Below are positions 1 through 9,900 of a DNA stretch of 64,000 nt, in pieces. The notes below the pieces were generated by a model. That model made no database searches, was not told the DNA's origin, and worked only from the letters and a program-made list of their open reading frames with translations. The DNA is from Arenibacter catalasegens. GTDB taxonomy: Bacteria; Bacteroidota; Bacteroidia; Flavobacteriales; Flavobacteriaceae. The stretch spans positions 59,440 through 123,439 of the forward strand of contig NZ_PHQQ01000016.1 of the NCBI RefSeq assembly GCF_002909235.1. The letters are read 5' to 3'. Position numbers and translations under genes: made by a program. Each line of letters starts with the position of its first letter. The stretch's first letter is position 1.

Positions 1-21
1 ATCACGGGAAATAAATAAAAA

Positions 22-462
22 CTATTCCTTTATCATTGCAACATGGGGAATGCCATCTTCTAAATATTCCTTCCCAATTAATTTAAAACCTAAAGAAGTA
101 TAAAATTTAGTCAAGTACTTTTGAGCTGAAATATGTATAGCGGTCGGTCCAAAAGTTTTATTTATAATCTCAATTGAAGCCTGCATAATTTGTACACCAA
201 ACCCATACTGCCTTTCGGATTTTCTTACCGTTACCCTACCTATACTCGCTTCTTTAAAATAGTCTCCAGCCTTAAAGACCCTAGTATATGCTACAATTTT
301 TTTGTTTTTATACCCAATTATGTGAAGGGCCTTTACATCTTTTCCGTCCAAATCTTGGTAAACACAATCCTGTTCCACAACAAAAACTTCACTTCTTAGT
401 TGTAAAATATCATATAGTTCCTGAGTCGAAAGTTCATGGAACTTTTTTATTTCTACCTTCAT
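22..462 (-). CDS. GNAT family N-acetyltransferase, ElaA-like
   Basis: A 146-residue single-domain acetyltransferase that would transfer an acetyl group from acetyl-CoA to an unidentified amine in the cytoplasm. The N-terminal block LRSEVFVVEQ (about 22-31) followed by a D-x-DG motif is the ElaA hallmark. The acetyl-CoA pyrophosphate loop is RQYGFG (84-89), and the C-terminal HISAQKYLTKFYTSLGF block (110-126) ends the fold as usual. Length is normal for the family. It lies just downstream of rpiB on the same strand with an 84-bp gap, so co-transcription is possible but not shown. The family call is firm; the substrate is unknown. Confidence 0.85.
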   Translation of the reverse strand: MKVEIKKFHELSTQELYDILQLRSEVFVVEQDCVYQDLDGKDVKALHIIGYKNKKIVAYTRVFKAGDYFKEASIGRVTVRKSERQYGFGVQIMQASIEIINKTFGPTAIHISAQKYLTKFYTSLGFKLIGKEYLEDGIPHVAMIKE

Positions 463-546
463 AAATTAATCCAATAAAGCAATTTTAAAAGTGTAAAACT
501 TGTAGATATGTGTTATAAAGCAGGTGCTATCAAATTAGCAATTTCT

Positions 547-978
547 TTACTTACATGGAATTTTCTCTATTCTTCTTTCATGCCGACCACCTTCAAAGGA
601 AGTATTCAAAAATGTTTTTACCATTTCCAACGCTTGCGGTAATGAAATAAATCTAGCAGGTAAGCTTAGTATATTAGCATCATTGTGTTCTTTGGCCAAC
701 TGTACAATCTCGGTTGTCCAACATAATGCCGCCCTAATTTTCTGATGCTTGTTTGCGGTCATAGAAACTCCGTTGCCACTTCCACAAATTATAATTCCCA
801 AATCTACATTCCCCTCCTCTACTTCATTAGCTACTGGATGTACAAAATCAGCATAATCAACACTATCAGTGCCATCTGTACCATGATTTATTACTTCTAT
901 GCCCATAGATTTCAATAATCCAATTATGGCAAGTTTATACTCTGTTCCAGCATGATCATTACCTATGGCTATTTTCAT
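547..978 (-). CDS. rpiB: Ribose 5-phosphate isomerase B
   Basis: Cytoplasmic isomerase interconverting ribose 5-phosphate and ribulose 5-phosphate in the non-oxidative pentose phosphate pathway. The 143-residue length fits RpiB/LacAB proteins. The N-terminus IGNDHAG is the phosphate-binding start, C65 in the ICGSGNG loop is the catalytic base position, and the C-terminal GGRHERR motif supplies the ligand-binding His/Arg pair. The start ATG gives the canonical MKIAIGNDHAG. A minus-strand TACATTTG box about 70 bp upstream is a likely promoter. Divergent from rnr across an AT-rich gap. Confidence 0.95.
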   Translation of the reverse strand: MKIAIGNDHAGTEYKLAIIGLLKSMGIEVINHGTDGTDSVDYADFVHPVANEVEEGNVDLGIIICGSGNGVSMTANKHQKIRAALCWTTEIVQLAKEHNDANILSLPARFISLPQALEMVKTFLNTSFEGGRHERRIEKIPCK

Positions 979-1046
979 TGTTTTAGGTTCTTTATTAATA
1001 AAAAAAGTAATATAATATGTATATGAAATAAGTACTCATACACACA

Positions 1047-1054
1047 CAAATGTA
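1047..1054 (-). promoter_or_regulatory. Probable Bacteroidota -7 promoter box for rpiB
   Basis: Minus-strand TACATTTG matches the TAnnTTTG consensus of the Bacteroidota primary sigma factor. It would give a 5' leader of roughly 60 nt for rpiB. I see no clear TTG at the -33 distance, so support is moderate. It directly abuts the plus-strand conserved element starting near 1055. Confidence 0.4.
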
Positions 1055-1106
1055 CAAATACCTATGGTTTCACCACAGAAACTAGGTTATTAACAACATA
1101 AATTTT
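1055..1106 (+). promoter_or_regulatory. Third, partial copy of the sprB/sprC upstream element
   Basis: Reads GTTTCACCACAGA (1067-1079), exactly 13 nt, ACAAC (1093-1097), then TAAATTT. The sprB and sprC upstream copies have GTTTCACAACAGA, 13 nt, ACAAC, then TTAAATTT, so the core matches at 12 of 13 bases with identical spacing. It points toward rnr, whose start is about 530 bp away. Function unknown. Confidence 0.5.
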
Positions 1107-1635
1107 ATAAAATAAGAAAACCGTTGTTATTTAGTAGTTTAAGGATAATGGCTTATTGTTAACAAACTACTTATAAAAAGTAAATATTAAATTTTTATTA
1201 TCCGCTTTAATTTTGCTTTACAAAATGTTATTCTAAATGAATAATTTACTTCTTAGAATCTAATAGAAAGATATCAAATAATTAAACGAAGTAATTAACA
1301 TTCCCATTACATTAACTTTTCAATAATTTTATGTTGATATAGGTTGTCAACAAATATTAATAACCCATTTAAGTCATTGATTTAGAATATTTACTTGTTG
1401 TATAAATTGTCAATAAACTTATTTAATGGTTCAAAGCAAATTAAATGGTACTTTTTTATAGCTACTATAAACACACCATTATAATCACCATTTTATTTAA
1501 ATTTAAGAAAAAAGAAAACATATATATATAATAGATGTTCATAACAACATTTATTATTAAAGAAGATGGAAACTAAAAATTGGAAATTAAGGACAATGGA
1601 TTATAATTCGTAATTTTCCAAAAATTAAAGTGTTA

Positions 1636-3825
1636 ATGTCAAAGAATAATAATAGAAACAAAAATCAAAGAAAAAACGAAATAACCAGAGGTATATTCAC
1701 TGTTCTTGAAAAGGAACCAGAGAAATCTTTTAACTATAAGCAAATTGCTGCTAAAATTGGTGTAGTAGATGCCAATGATAGGAACACTCTTATTCAAAGA
1801 CTGGTAGAATTAAAGGAAAAGAAACGAATTTTGGAGGAGGAAAGAGGTGCTTATAAGGCTATAGCGGCAAATAAGACCTACCATACCGGAACAGTAGATA
1901 TCACAGGTAGGGGAAATGCGTACATAATAGTGGAAGGTTTGGACGATGATGTCTTTGTTCCGTTTAATAAGTTAAAGAAGGCTTTCCATAAAGATGTAGT
2001 AGAAGTATATATTTTTCCTAGAAGAAAAGGAAAAAAATTGGAAGGTGAAATTACTAAGATAGTATCAAGAAATAAGATGGCCTTTGTTGGTATTATGGAT
2101 ATGCAAAAAGATTTTGCTTTTGTACGCCCAACGGATTACAGAATGTATACTGATATTTTTGTAGCTAAAAATAAAATTTCAACTGCTGAGGATGGAGATA
2201 AAGTAATTGTAGAAATTAATGAATGGCCAGATAATGCGGATTCCCCTTTTGGGACTATAACCCAAGTATTGGGGAAACCTGGAGAGCACAATACAGAAAT
2301 ACATTCTATTTTGGCACAATATGGGCTTCCATATGAATTTCCAACGGAGGTTGAAATGTATGCAAATACTCTGGATACCAGTATTAAAGAAGAAGAAATA
2401 GCGAAGAGAAGAGATCTTAGGGATACGTTAACGTTTACTATTGATCCAAAGGACGCGAAGGATTTTGATGATGCCCTTTCTTTTAAGATATTAGAAAATG
2501 GTAATTATGAGATTGGCATTCATATAGCGGATGTTTCCCATTATTTGGAAACAGGTACTATCTTGGATGATGAAGCCTATGACAGGGCAACCTCTGTTTA
2601 TTTAGTAGATAGAGTGGTACCCATGTTACCGGAGGTATTATCAAATAATGTCTGTTCACTACGTCCTAATGAGGAGAAATATACTTTTTCTGCCATTTTC
2701 GAAATTGATGATAATGCAATCATAAAAGAGGAGTGGTTTGGACGTACTGTAATTAATTCGGATGAACGATTTGCTTATGAGGAAGCTCAGCACATTATTG
2801 AGACAGGTAATGGCGCAATTCCCCAGGAATTATCTATTAGAGAAAGTGCTTATACCGTTGGTGAGGAGGTAGTTAATGCCACTTTGACAATGGACCGTCT
2901 TGCAAAAATAATGCGTGATAAACGTATGGAGCAAGGGGCTATATCCTTTGATAAAATTGAGGTACGTTTTAATCTTAATGATAAAATGGAACCTGAAGGA
3001 GTTTATTTTAAGGAATCCAAGGATGCTAATAAACTAATTGAAGAATTTATGTTGTTGGCCAACAGGAAAGTAGCCCGTTATATAGGTACACAAAAACCCG
3101 TAAAAACTTTTGTTTATAGGGTTCATGATGAACCTAATGAGGATAAATTAATGGCACTTAATGGGATTATTTCTCGTTTTGGACATCAATTAAATTTTAA
3201 GGACAAAAAATCAATAAGTGATTCCCTAAATCAGCTTTTGGAGGATGTAAAAGGGAAAAAGGAACAAAATTTGGTAGATACTTTGGCCATTCGTAGTATG
3301 AGCAAGGCAATTTATACCGTGGATAATATTGGCCATTATGGATTGGCTTTTGATTATTATACGCATTTTACCTCTCCTATTAGAAGGTATCCGGATGTTA
3401 TGGTACATAGACTGTTACAACATTATTTGGACGGTGGCGAAAGTCCAAAGGCAGAATCCTATGAAGAAAAATGCAAGCATTCCTCTGATATGGAAAGTTT
3501 GGCAGCAAATGCTGAACGGGATTCTATTAAATATATGCAGATTAAATTTATGGAAGATCACCAGGACCAGGAGTTTGTAGGTGTAATTTCTGGGGTTACC
3601 GAATGGGGTCTGTATGTTGAAATTATAGAGAATAAATGTGAAGGAATGATAAGGATAAGGGATATAAAAGATGATTATTATACCTTTGATGAAAAGGAAT
3701 ACGCAATTGTTGGGGAAAGAACCAAGAAATCTTATCAATTGGGTGATGAGGTTGTAGTGATGGTTAAGAGTACTGATTTAATTAAGCGGCATTTGGATTT
3801 TTCCTTAATTGGAAAAAACGACTAA
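1636..3825 (+). CDS. rnr: Ribonuclease R
   Basis: Processive 3'-5' exoribonuclease that degrades structured RNA, including rRNA and mRNA fragments. About 729 residues: a lysine-rich N-terminus, a winged-helix domain (about 20-65), cold-shock-type OB domains (about 75-230), the RNB catalytic domain (about 250-580) and a C-terminal S1 domain (about 640-725). The catalytic acidic cluster IDPKDAKDFDDA places D270, D276, D278 and D279 at the Mg-binding positions. I chose ATG 1636 (MSKNNN) rather than the in-frame GTG six bases earlier, because ATG is preferred and the N-terminus is flexible. The very long upstream region may be a regulatory leader. Followed by a separate DUF2807 gene 155 bp on. 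Confidence 0.96.
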   Translation: MSKNNNRNKNQRKNEITRGIFTVLEKEPEKSFNYKQIAAKIGVVDANDRNTLIQRLVELKEKKRILEEERGAYKAIAANKTYHTGTVDITGRGNAYIIVEGLDDDVFVPFNKLKKAFHKDVVEVYIFPRRKGKKLEGEITKIVSRNKMAFVGIMDMQKDFAFVRPTDYRMYTDIFVAKNKISTAEDGDKVIVEINEWPDNADSPFGTITQVLGKPGEHNTEIHSILAQYGLPYEFPTEVEMYANTLDTSIKEEEIAKRRDLRDTLTFTIDPKDAKDFDDALSFKILENGNYEIGIHIADVSHYLETGTILDDEAYDRATSVYLVDRVVPMLPEVLSNNVCSLRPNEEKYTFSAIFEIDDNAIIKEEWFGRTVINSDERFAYEEAQHIIETGNGAIPQELSIRESAYTVGEEVVNATLTMDRLAKIMRDKRMEQGAISFDKIEVRFNLNDKMEPEGVYFKESKDANKLIEEFMLLANRKVARYIGTQKPVKTFVYRVHDEPNEDKLMALNGIISRFGHQLNFKDKKSISDSLNQLLEDVKGKKEQNLVDTLAIRSMSKAIYTVDNIGHYGLAFDYYTHFTSPIRRYPDVMVHRLLQHYLDGGESPKAESYEEKCKHSSDMESLAANAERDSIKYMQIKFMEDHQDQEFVGVISGVTEWGLYVEIIENKCEGMIRIRDIKDDYYTFDEKEYAIVGERTKKSYQLGDEVVVMVKSTDLIKRHLDFSLIGKND

Positions 3826-3980
3826 ATTTTTGTTTTGGAATGGAATTTGTTTAACTAATTGAGTTAGCTCGATAAAGTTGGAAGAATTGTTACTGGGACA
3901 TGAATATGTGTTACGGAATTTATCCGGAAAGAATGTTTTTGGGTTAAAAGTATTAATCTAAAAACTATAGCTCTAAAATA

Positions 3981-4664
3981 ATGGATCAAAAATTAATAGT
4001 GATGCTTTTGTTTGTTATTGCGACCCATTCATTAAGGTCGCAAAACGAAAAGGTAACTCAAAATTTACAGCCATTTAAAGAAGTTAAAGCCTTTGATGGT
4101 TTGTCTGTGAACCTAATAAAATCAGACGTTAACAAGGCTGTAATTACTGGTGCGAATACGAGTAATGTAGCCATTGTTAATAATGATGGTGTTCTAAAGA
4201 TTCGTATGGAAGTTAATAAGCTATTTAGTGGCTATAGAACTTTTGTGGATTTGCATTATACCGAAAAAATTGTTGTAATAGATACTAATGAAGATGCTAG
4301 AATTACTTCTAAAGAGTCAATAAGGCAAGATATTCTGGAACTTAAAGCACAAGAAGGTGGAGAGTTGATTATTAGTGCCCAAGTAGACCAAATGCTTATA
4401 AAAAGTGTTACAGGGGGTATTATTTCTGCTTCTGGCACCTCTAACATTCAGGACGTACAGATAAATACTGGAGGAATTTATAAGGGAAAGGATTTTAAAA
4501 CTAAATTCAGCACTATTAATGTAAATGCTGGCTCTAGGGCGGAGGTATTTGCTACAGACTATGTAAAAGCGGCCGTAAAAGCGGGTGGAGAGGTTATGGT
4601 TTATGGAAATCCTGCTAAAATGGAAGAGAAAACAATTTTTGGTGGTAAGATAACGAGAATGTAA
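3981..4664 (+). CDS. Exported head GIN domain (DUF2807) protein
   Basis: A 227-residue predicted exported protein. A hydrophobic segment at residues 4-17 (IVMLLFVIATHS) ends near a possible signal-peptidase site before QNEK. The rest is the repetitive beta-rich DUF2807 fold, which in Bacteroidota is usually periplasmic or surface-exposed and has no established enzymatic role. The ending YGNPAKMEEK plus TIFGGKITRM is the typical closing turn of this family. It sits 13 bp before the LysE-type gene on the same strand, so the two are probably co-transcribed. Family call good; function unknown. Confidence 0.82.
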   Translation: MDQKLIVMLLFVIATHSLRSQNEKVTQNLQPFKEVKAFDGLSVNLIKSDVNKAVITGANTSNVAIVNNDGVLKIRMEVNKLFSGYRTFVDLHYTEKIVVIDTNEDARITSKESIRQDILELKAQEGGELIISAQVDQMLIKSVTGGIISASGTSNIQDVQINTGGIYKGKDFKTKFSTINVNAGSRAEVFATDYVKAAVKAGGEVMVYGNPAKMEEKTIFGGKITRM

Positions 4665-4677
4665 GTAAAGCAAGTTT

Positions 4678-5343
4678 ATGATAGAAGACATACAGGCAGC
4701 AATTCCATTGGGCTTTTTATTAAGCTTTATGATTGGACCTGTTTTTTTTGTACTTCTTGAGACTAGTGCAATTAAAGGGTTTAGGGCGGCCTTATGTTTT
4801 GATTTCGGTGTTATTGTTGCCGATATTATTTTTATTTCTTTAGCCTATTTTAGTAGTTTTCAATTATTGGAAAATCTTAGTAATCATCCAGGACTTTATG
4901 TTTTTGGAGGGACTATTTTATTAGTTTATGGCCTTACCAATGTTTTTAAGAAAGAATCCCATAAACAGGAAACGAAAATTAGGATTACTAAGGGGGACTA
5001 CCTTAGTTTGTGCGTTAAGGGATTCTTATTGAATTTTATAAATATAGGGGTACTTGTATTTTGGCTGGGTATTATAATTGTGGTAGGGCCTAGTTTGGAT
5101 AATGATTCTAATAGAATTATAATTTTCTTTGCCGCTATGATCGGGGCTTATTTTGTTACTGATATCTTTAAAATATTATTAGCTAAACAATTAAGGAGAA
5201 AACTAACTATAAGACGAATACTTTTGGTAAAAAAAGGACTAGGAATAATTCTGGTTGTTTGTGGGTTGGTCTTGATTATTAAAGGGTTTCTTCCTAAAGA
5301 TCAATTGAATATAGAAAAGGGGATAGAGCTTATCAGGGAGTAA
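4678..5343 (+). CDS. LysE family translocator
   Basis: A 221-residue inner-membrane protein with about six hydrophobic segments, resembling LysE/RhtB exporters that move amino acids or related small molecules out of the cell. The first helix contains the family-typical LSFMIGPVFFVLLETSAIKG stretch (about 15-34), with the conserved G-P pair. Charged loops near residues 100-110 and 165-180 separate the two three-helix halves. It starts 13 bp after the DUF2807 gene. The substrate cannot be deduced from the sequence. Confidence 0.82.
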   Translation: MIEDIQAAIPLGFLLSFMIGPVFFVLLETSAIKGFRAALCFDFGVIVADIIFISLAYFSSFQLLENLSNHPGLYVFGGTILLVYGLTNVFKKESHKQETKIRITKGDYLSLCVKGFLLNFINIGVLVFWLGIIIVVGPSLDNDSNRIIIFFAAMIGAYFVTDIFKILLAKQLRRKLTIRRILLVKKGLGIILVVCGLVLIIKGFLPKDQLNIEKGIELIRE

Positions 5344-5382
5344 GCAGATGTTTTTTTCTACATGGACATTGTTTAAAACAAA

Positions 5383-5410
5383 AAACCTTCACCAATTAAG
5401 ATGAAGGTTT
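5383..5410 (-). terminator. Terminator of tRNA-Cys
   Basis: Inverted repeat AAACCTTCA / TGAAGGTTT (5383-5391 and 5402-5410). On the minus strand the stem begins 3 nt after the tRNA end and is followed by TTTTTGTTTT, a good intrinsic terminator. On the plus strand no T tract follows, so it probably does not serve the LysE-type gene. Confidence 0.75.
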
Positions 5411-5412
5411 AG

Positions 5413-5483
5413 AGGCATCGAGCGGATTCGAACCGCTGTACAAGCTTTTGCAGAGCTCTGCCTAGCCACTCGGCCACAATGCC
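5413..5483 (-). tRNA. tRNA-Cys (GCA)
   Basis: Minus-strand cloverleaf of 71 nt without encoded CCA. The acceptor stem GGCATTG pairs with CGATGCC (one G-U), and the discriminator is U, the cysteine identity base. D-arm GCCGAGTGGCTAGGC, anticodon loop CTGCAAA between GAGCT and AGCTT (anticodon GCA), and T-arm GCGGTTCGAATCCGC are all present. A TACCTTTG promoter box lies just upstream and a terminator just downstream, so it appears to be a single-gene transcription unit. Confidence 0.97.
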
Positions 5484-5494
5484 ATTTTGCTGTG

Positions 5495-5522
5495 CAAAGG
5501 TAATACTTTTTTTAAGTTTCAA
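5495..5522 (-). promoter_or_regulatory. Promoter of tRNA-Cys
   Basis: Minus-strand TACCTTTG (5495-5502) fits TAnnTTTG, and a TTG (5520-5522) sits 17 bp further upstream at about the -33 position. The predicted start falls only a few bases before the mature tRNA 5' end. Confidence 0.65.
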
Positions 5523-5525
5523 AAA

Positions 5526-5891
5526 CTAAAATCCTGATCTTTTAGATTTAAGTATTATGGTTACTTCCTGTACATCTCCACCAATGGGAGGATTCATTTT
5601 GGATACGGCAACTTTTACTTTTGTTGCTATGGATATTTCTTCAAAGATTCTATGGAGAATACGCTGAGCTACATGTTCTAATAGTTTTGAAGGAATTGAC
5701 ATTTCTTCCTTAACTATTTGGTTTATGTGCACATAATCAACAGTTTCATTAAGATTATCGGTTTGGGATGCCTTTTTTAAATTCGCATCTACCTCAACAT
5801 TTACTAGATAATCACTGCCAATAATGGTCTCTTCTTTAAGACAACCATGATTGGCATAAACTTTTATGTTGCTAACCTTTATTTTTCCCAC
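5526..5891 (-). CDS. folB: Dihydroneopterin aldolase
   Basis: A 121-residue enzyme of folate biosynthesis that cleaves 7,8-dihydroneopterin to 6-hydroxymethyl-7,8-dihydropterin and glycolaldehyde in the cytoplasm. Visible family features: the N-terminal block VYANHGCLKEETIIG (about 11-25) with the usual GxxxxE pattern, the DYVHINQIV stretch in the middle, the LLEHVAQRI helix, and the C-terminal KMNPPIGGDVQEV block (about 96-108) carrying the conserved lysine and proline pair. Length is normal. Upstream lies a perfect 16-bp palindrome (5913-5928); no promoter box is clear. Confidence 0.93.
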   Translation of the reverse strand: MGKIKVSNIKVYANHGCLKEETIIGSDYLVNVEVDANLKKASQTDNLNETVDYVHINQIVKEEMSIPSKLLEHVAQRILHRIFEEISIATKVKVAVSKMNPPIGGDVQEVTIILKSKRSGF

Positions 5892-5912
5892 AGTACTGAT
5901 AATTTGTGTAAA

Positions 5913-5928
5913 ATTAGATTAATCTAAT
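5913..5928. repeat. Perfect 16-bp palindrome upstream of folB
   Basis: ATTAGATTAATCTAAT is a perfect inverted repeat with no spacer, 21 bp before the folB start codon and between folB and sprF. It could be an operator or a cruciform, but AT-rich palindromes also arise by chance. Confidence 0.35.
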
Positions 5929-6014
5929 CGTAAAAGAATAGAAATTATGTAAATTTTAAAGGGTGGGATCAGTCTTTGGTCTGAGTATCTTATGTATTTA
6001 TTTAAGTCGAAATT

Positions 6015-6965
6015 TTAATAGGTACATCTACAATTACTTATTCCTTGGAATAGGTCTACCCCAATAGTTACAACATGGGTACCTGTACTATAACCTAATA
6101 TTTCGTTTAGAATTATCTGATAGGAATATCCAAAATAGAAATTATTTTTTTTAAGTCCGGCTAAGGGAGCTATATATAAGGGCCTTCCAATTTGGTCATT
6201 TAAGAAACGGTAAGTAATACCTGCATAATAGTAATCCTCAAAATCATACCATCTGAATTTCAGGTTTAAATCGGCCTCCGATCTACCATCACTTTCAAAT
6301 ATTTTGTATAAAATAGAGGGTTCTATTTCCATATTGCTGTTTCTGGACTTTTTGTATCTGTATCCTGAATAAACATAGAAGTTTCTAAGTTTACTGGGCT
6401 CATAGATAGGATCGAATATGTACACATCCTTGTTAATAACGTTAGACGCATTTACACTGAAATAAAAGGCATTTTTTCGGTACAAAAGTCCAACATCAAA
6501 ATTATGGTTGGATGTGGACCTGTCATTGGTAACTCCGGGATCAAAACCTGCATCTACAAATTTTTGAACATCCAATCTAAATTGGTTAAAATTATAAGAT
6601 ATACCAAAGGATAAAAACTCGTCCTCATAACGATCTAATGTTAAATGGTGTGCGAAGGAAATCCGTGATCCCTGTTGTTTTGTATAACCGTTGGAGTCGT
6701 TGTATAGAAAGACACCTAGCCCTGATTTCTCCCCTATCCTCATATCTGCGGCCAGGGATTGGGTTCTAGGTGCGTCCTTTATTCCAACCCATTGTGCAAG
6801 TCCGTTCAACCTAATTTTCACGTGATCGCCAATACCGGCGTAAGTTGGAGATAACACAAAAGGATTATCTGCCAAATATTGTGAAAGTTGGGGCGAATTA
6901 AGTTCTTGTGCACTAGTGGCCAGGGTACTTAAAAGCAACACAAAGATTAATAGTTTACTGCGCAT
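6015..6965 (-). CDS. sprF: PorP/SprF family type IX secretion outer-membrane protein (SprF)
   Basis: A 316-residue outer-membrane beta-barrel of the PorP/SprF family. Residues 1-19 form a signal peptide (KLLIFVLLLSTLATSAQ). The mature start with QYLADNPFVLSPTYAG (about 29-44) is the family hallmark, and alternating aromatic/hydrophobic strands follow to the end. In Flavobacterium johnsoniae SprF is required for export of SprB. Here it starts 20 bp after the giant sprB gene on the same strand, the same order as the known sprB-sprF pair, which argues for a partner role in delivering SprB. The symbol rests on family plus synteny; PorP-like paralogues are common. Confidence 0.9.
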   Translation of the reverse strand: MRSKLLIFVLLLSTLATSAQELNSPQLSQYLADNPFVLSPTYAGIGDHVKIRLNGLAQWVGIKDAPRTQSLAADMRIGEKSGLGVFLYNDSNGYTKQQGSRISFAHHLTLDRYEDEFLSFGISYNFNQFRLDVQKFVDAGFDPGVTNDRSTSNHNFDVGLLYRKNAFYFSVNASNVINKDVYIFDPIYEPSKLRNFYVYSGYRYKKSRNSNMEIEPSILYKIFESDGRSEADLNLKFRWYDFEDYYYAGITYRFLNDQIGRPLYIAPLAGLKKNNFYFGYSYQIILNEILGYSTGTHVVTIGVDLFQGISNCRCTY

Positions 6966-6985
6966 TGTATATTCGGTTAAGTTCT

Positions 6986-9900
6986 TTATCTATAAAGGGT
7001 GAAATGTCCAACAAATTCCCTATCATCTTCCTCTCCTTTAAGCTTTATGACGTACCAATAATCTCCGGTCGGAAGTTCGGTATTATGGTATAGTCCATCC
7101 CATCCTTGGTCATTAAGACCCATTCTGTAAACCTCCCTACCATAACGGTCAAATATTATGGTTAGTATTTTTGGGAAGCCTTCTTGGTTTTTAGGTCTCC
7201 AGAAATCATTTTGGCCATCACCGTCTGGAGTAAAGAAGTTAGGAATTTCTATGTCAATGAATTCCATAAATATTTCTGCCATTGCCTCACATCCATTTTC
7301 ATCTACAACCCTTACAAGATGGGTTTTTGTTTCAGTAATGTAATGGCTATTATCTGATCCATTATCCTTATCATCAAAATATAAAGTGTATTCTTGTAGA
7401 CCTCCAGTAACCACTGCGGTTATTTCGTTTATGTTGCCTTGTTCCAAGGTAAGTACTAGAGGTTCAAAGTTCTCTATTTCAAAATCTAAGGTCAATACAC
7501 AACCATTGGCATGGGCTATGGCAATGTAGTGGTTCCCCGGAGCAATATTGGAAAAATTAGGCTCTAAGACCATGTCATTGGGATCGGTAGAGTCCAGCGC
7601 ATACATTACATCTGGGGCAACCGATGGATCTTCAAGTACAAGGTCAATTGAATTGTTCGGGATATTCCCTGTACATTCATATATTGGCGTAACTGTTGCA
7701 TTTAAAATTACACCTGGCTCAATAGTTACTGCCATGTTGATCATACAACCTTGTGCATCTTTAACAAATACCGCATAAGTTCCTGCGGCCAGATTACTAA
7801 ACAAGGTTCTGTCCAAAACAAAATCACTATCGGTAGTAGAATTTAAACTGGTGCTATAAGGAGCTGTTCCTCCAGAAATAACCAAGGAAATGGTGCCATC
7901 CTCGCTTCCAATACAAATTTCTGGCGTTGTGGTTGGTAAAGCTTGTATTATAGCCGGTTCTATTATGGTATATTGCAATTGTTCAAAGCAACCATTTATA
8001 TCCTGTGCTATTACGGTATAGTTCCCAGGTGCTAGATTGGTAAAGGTATTTACGGTATCAAATTTATCAAGATTAGGTGAAATAGCATATTGATAACCAC
8101 CGGAACCACCGCTCATATTAACCGTTATACTACCATTATTGGCACCATTACACGAGACATTCATAAAGGAATCATCTACAATCAATGGGGTTGGTTCTAT
8201 TATCAGTGTTTCATTGGATACCACAACACAGTCGTCGCTTATTACCCTAACATAGTAACTACCAACTGTTAGGTTACTAAATATTCCACTCGTTTGAGGC
8301 CCAGCAATACTATTGGTTAATGCGGTATCAGTGAACAATTCATAACGGTAATTGCCTAATCCTCCATCTGCTTTGGCAATTAGAATGGCTGTATTATCCC
8401 CATTACAATTGATGACAGCTGCCGAGGTATCTATTGTAACCGTTAAGGGCTCTATGGCATCCTCTTTTATTTCATTGGATAATATGGATTTACATCCAAA
8501 AGAATCCCGTACAAAATATCTATAGGTTCCTGCAGGAACGGTGAAGCTATGTGTATTTCCTCCACTCATTGGGTAATAATTGATGTCGTCCGTACTGTAT
8601 TCATAAGGACCTGTTCCCCCATTAGCGGTTAATAGTAATTCTGCGTCATTTAAACAAGTTAGTGGACCTGTTCTTATCAAAGAGGCATAAACTTCTGTAG
8701 GATCTATTATAGTGGCCCTTACAGTTTCAATGTCACATCCCCAACCATCGGACACGGTAATAGTATAGATTCCAGATTTTAGGTTGTTGAAGGCAGGACT
8801 AACTTGTCCACCTGAGGTAAACACTATAGTGGAGCCAGTTGGATCATAAACATTCAACTGATATTGATATACACCTTCACCACCAGCCATATTAATAGCG
8901 GTCAATGCACCATAACTATCGCCATAACAATCCAAAGTTGTGGTTAATGGCGTTATATCTGCCGTAATAGGTGCTGGTTGTACCAAAGTTTCGGTATCGT
9001 TTAGGATACAGCCATTGGCATCGGTAATCTGTACGGTGTAATTCCCAGCGGAGAGTCCGTTGAATACCATTACGTTAACATCAGTGGCGTTGTATACCTG
9101 TGAAGTAGTTGTATTGGTAAGTACAATATCATATGGAGCGAATCCACCACTTGGGTCTACTATTATTTCACCTTTATCATTGGAACAGGTAACATTGGCA
9201 ATTGGATCAACAATTGCAGTAAGAGCCCTATCAGGAGAAATTATTCTAACTGTATTGGAATTCTCTAAACACAATGGGACATTGGTCTCAGTTACCCTAA
9301 CGTAGTAATTTCCGCCAGTTAATCCGTTGATGGTAAGTGGGTTCGTAGATGTATTGGCCGATCCCGTTATTGCTGTTGCTACTCCTGCACCTGTATATAC
9401 CGTATAATTATAAGGACCTGAATAGCCGCTTACATTTATTTGCAAGGCACCATTATTATCCCCAAAACAGGTTACAGGCGTAATTGCTGTAGCGCTTACT
9501 TTGATCAAATCATAAGGAGCAATATTATAGGAAGCGGTATCCACATAACATCCGGTTGTGGTGTCGGTAATCCTAAATGTATAACTTCCCACAGCGGTCA
9601 AATTAAAGGTGGCAGTGTTATAGGTTGGGGTACCAGTTAAGGTTGCATTAGCATTGCCAACTGGCAACAATTGATAGGTATAGATATTGGCGGCATTGCC
9701 ATTATCGTTTACCGTAATGGTTACTCCCTCCGGCCCAGCGCAAGAGATAGCTGTATCCATGGCTAATGTAGCTGTGAATTTGTTAAGTGCACTAATGTTT
9801 ACTGTGGTAAAATCCGTACATCCGTTATCATCTTTTATAGTAACCGTAATAGTTCTATCCGATCCATTATCGGTAATATTAAAGGTATTGGAAGTAAAGA

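Larger units (their letters stand above)
979..1635. other. Long AT-rich divergent intergenic region between rpiB and rnr
   Basis: About 650 bp with no plausible gene. It holds the rpiB promoter box, a plus-strand copy of the element also found upstream of sprB and sprC (1055-1106), a perfect TTGTTAACAA palindrome (1156-1165), a related TTGTCAACAA (1344-1353), and a short TA run near 1520-1530. No tRNA or strong terminator is visible. It could be a long rnr leader or an uncharacterised regulatory region. Confidence 0.5.
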
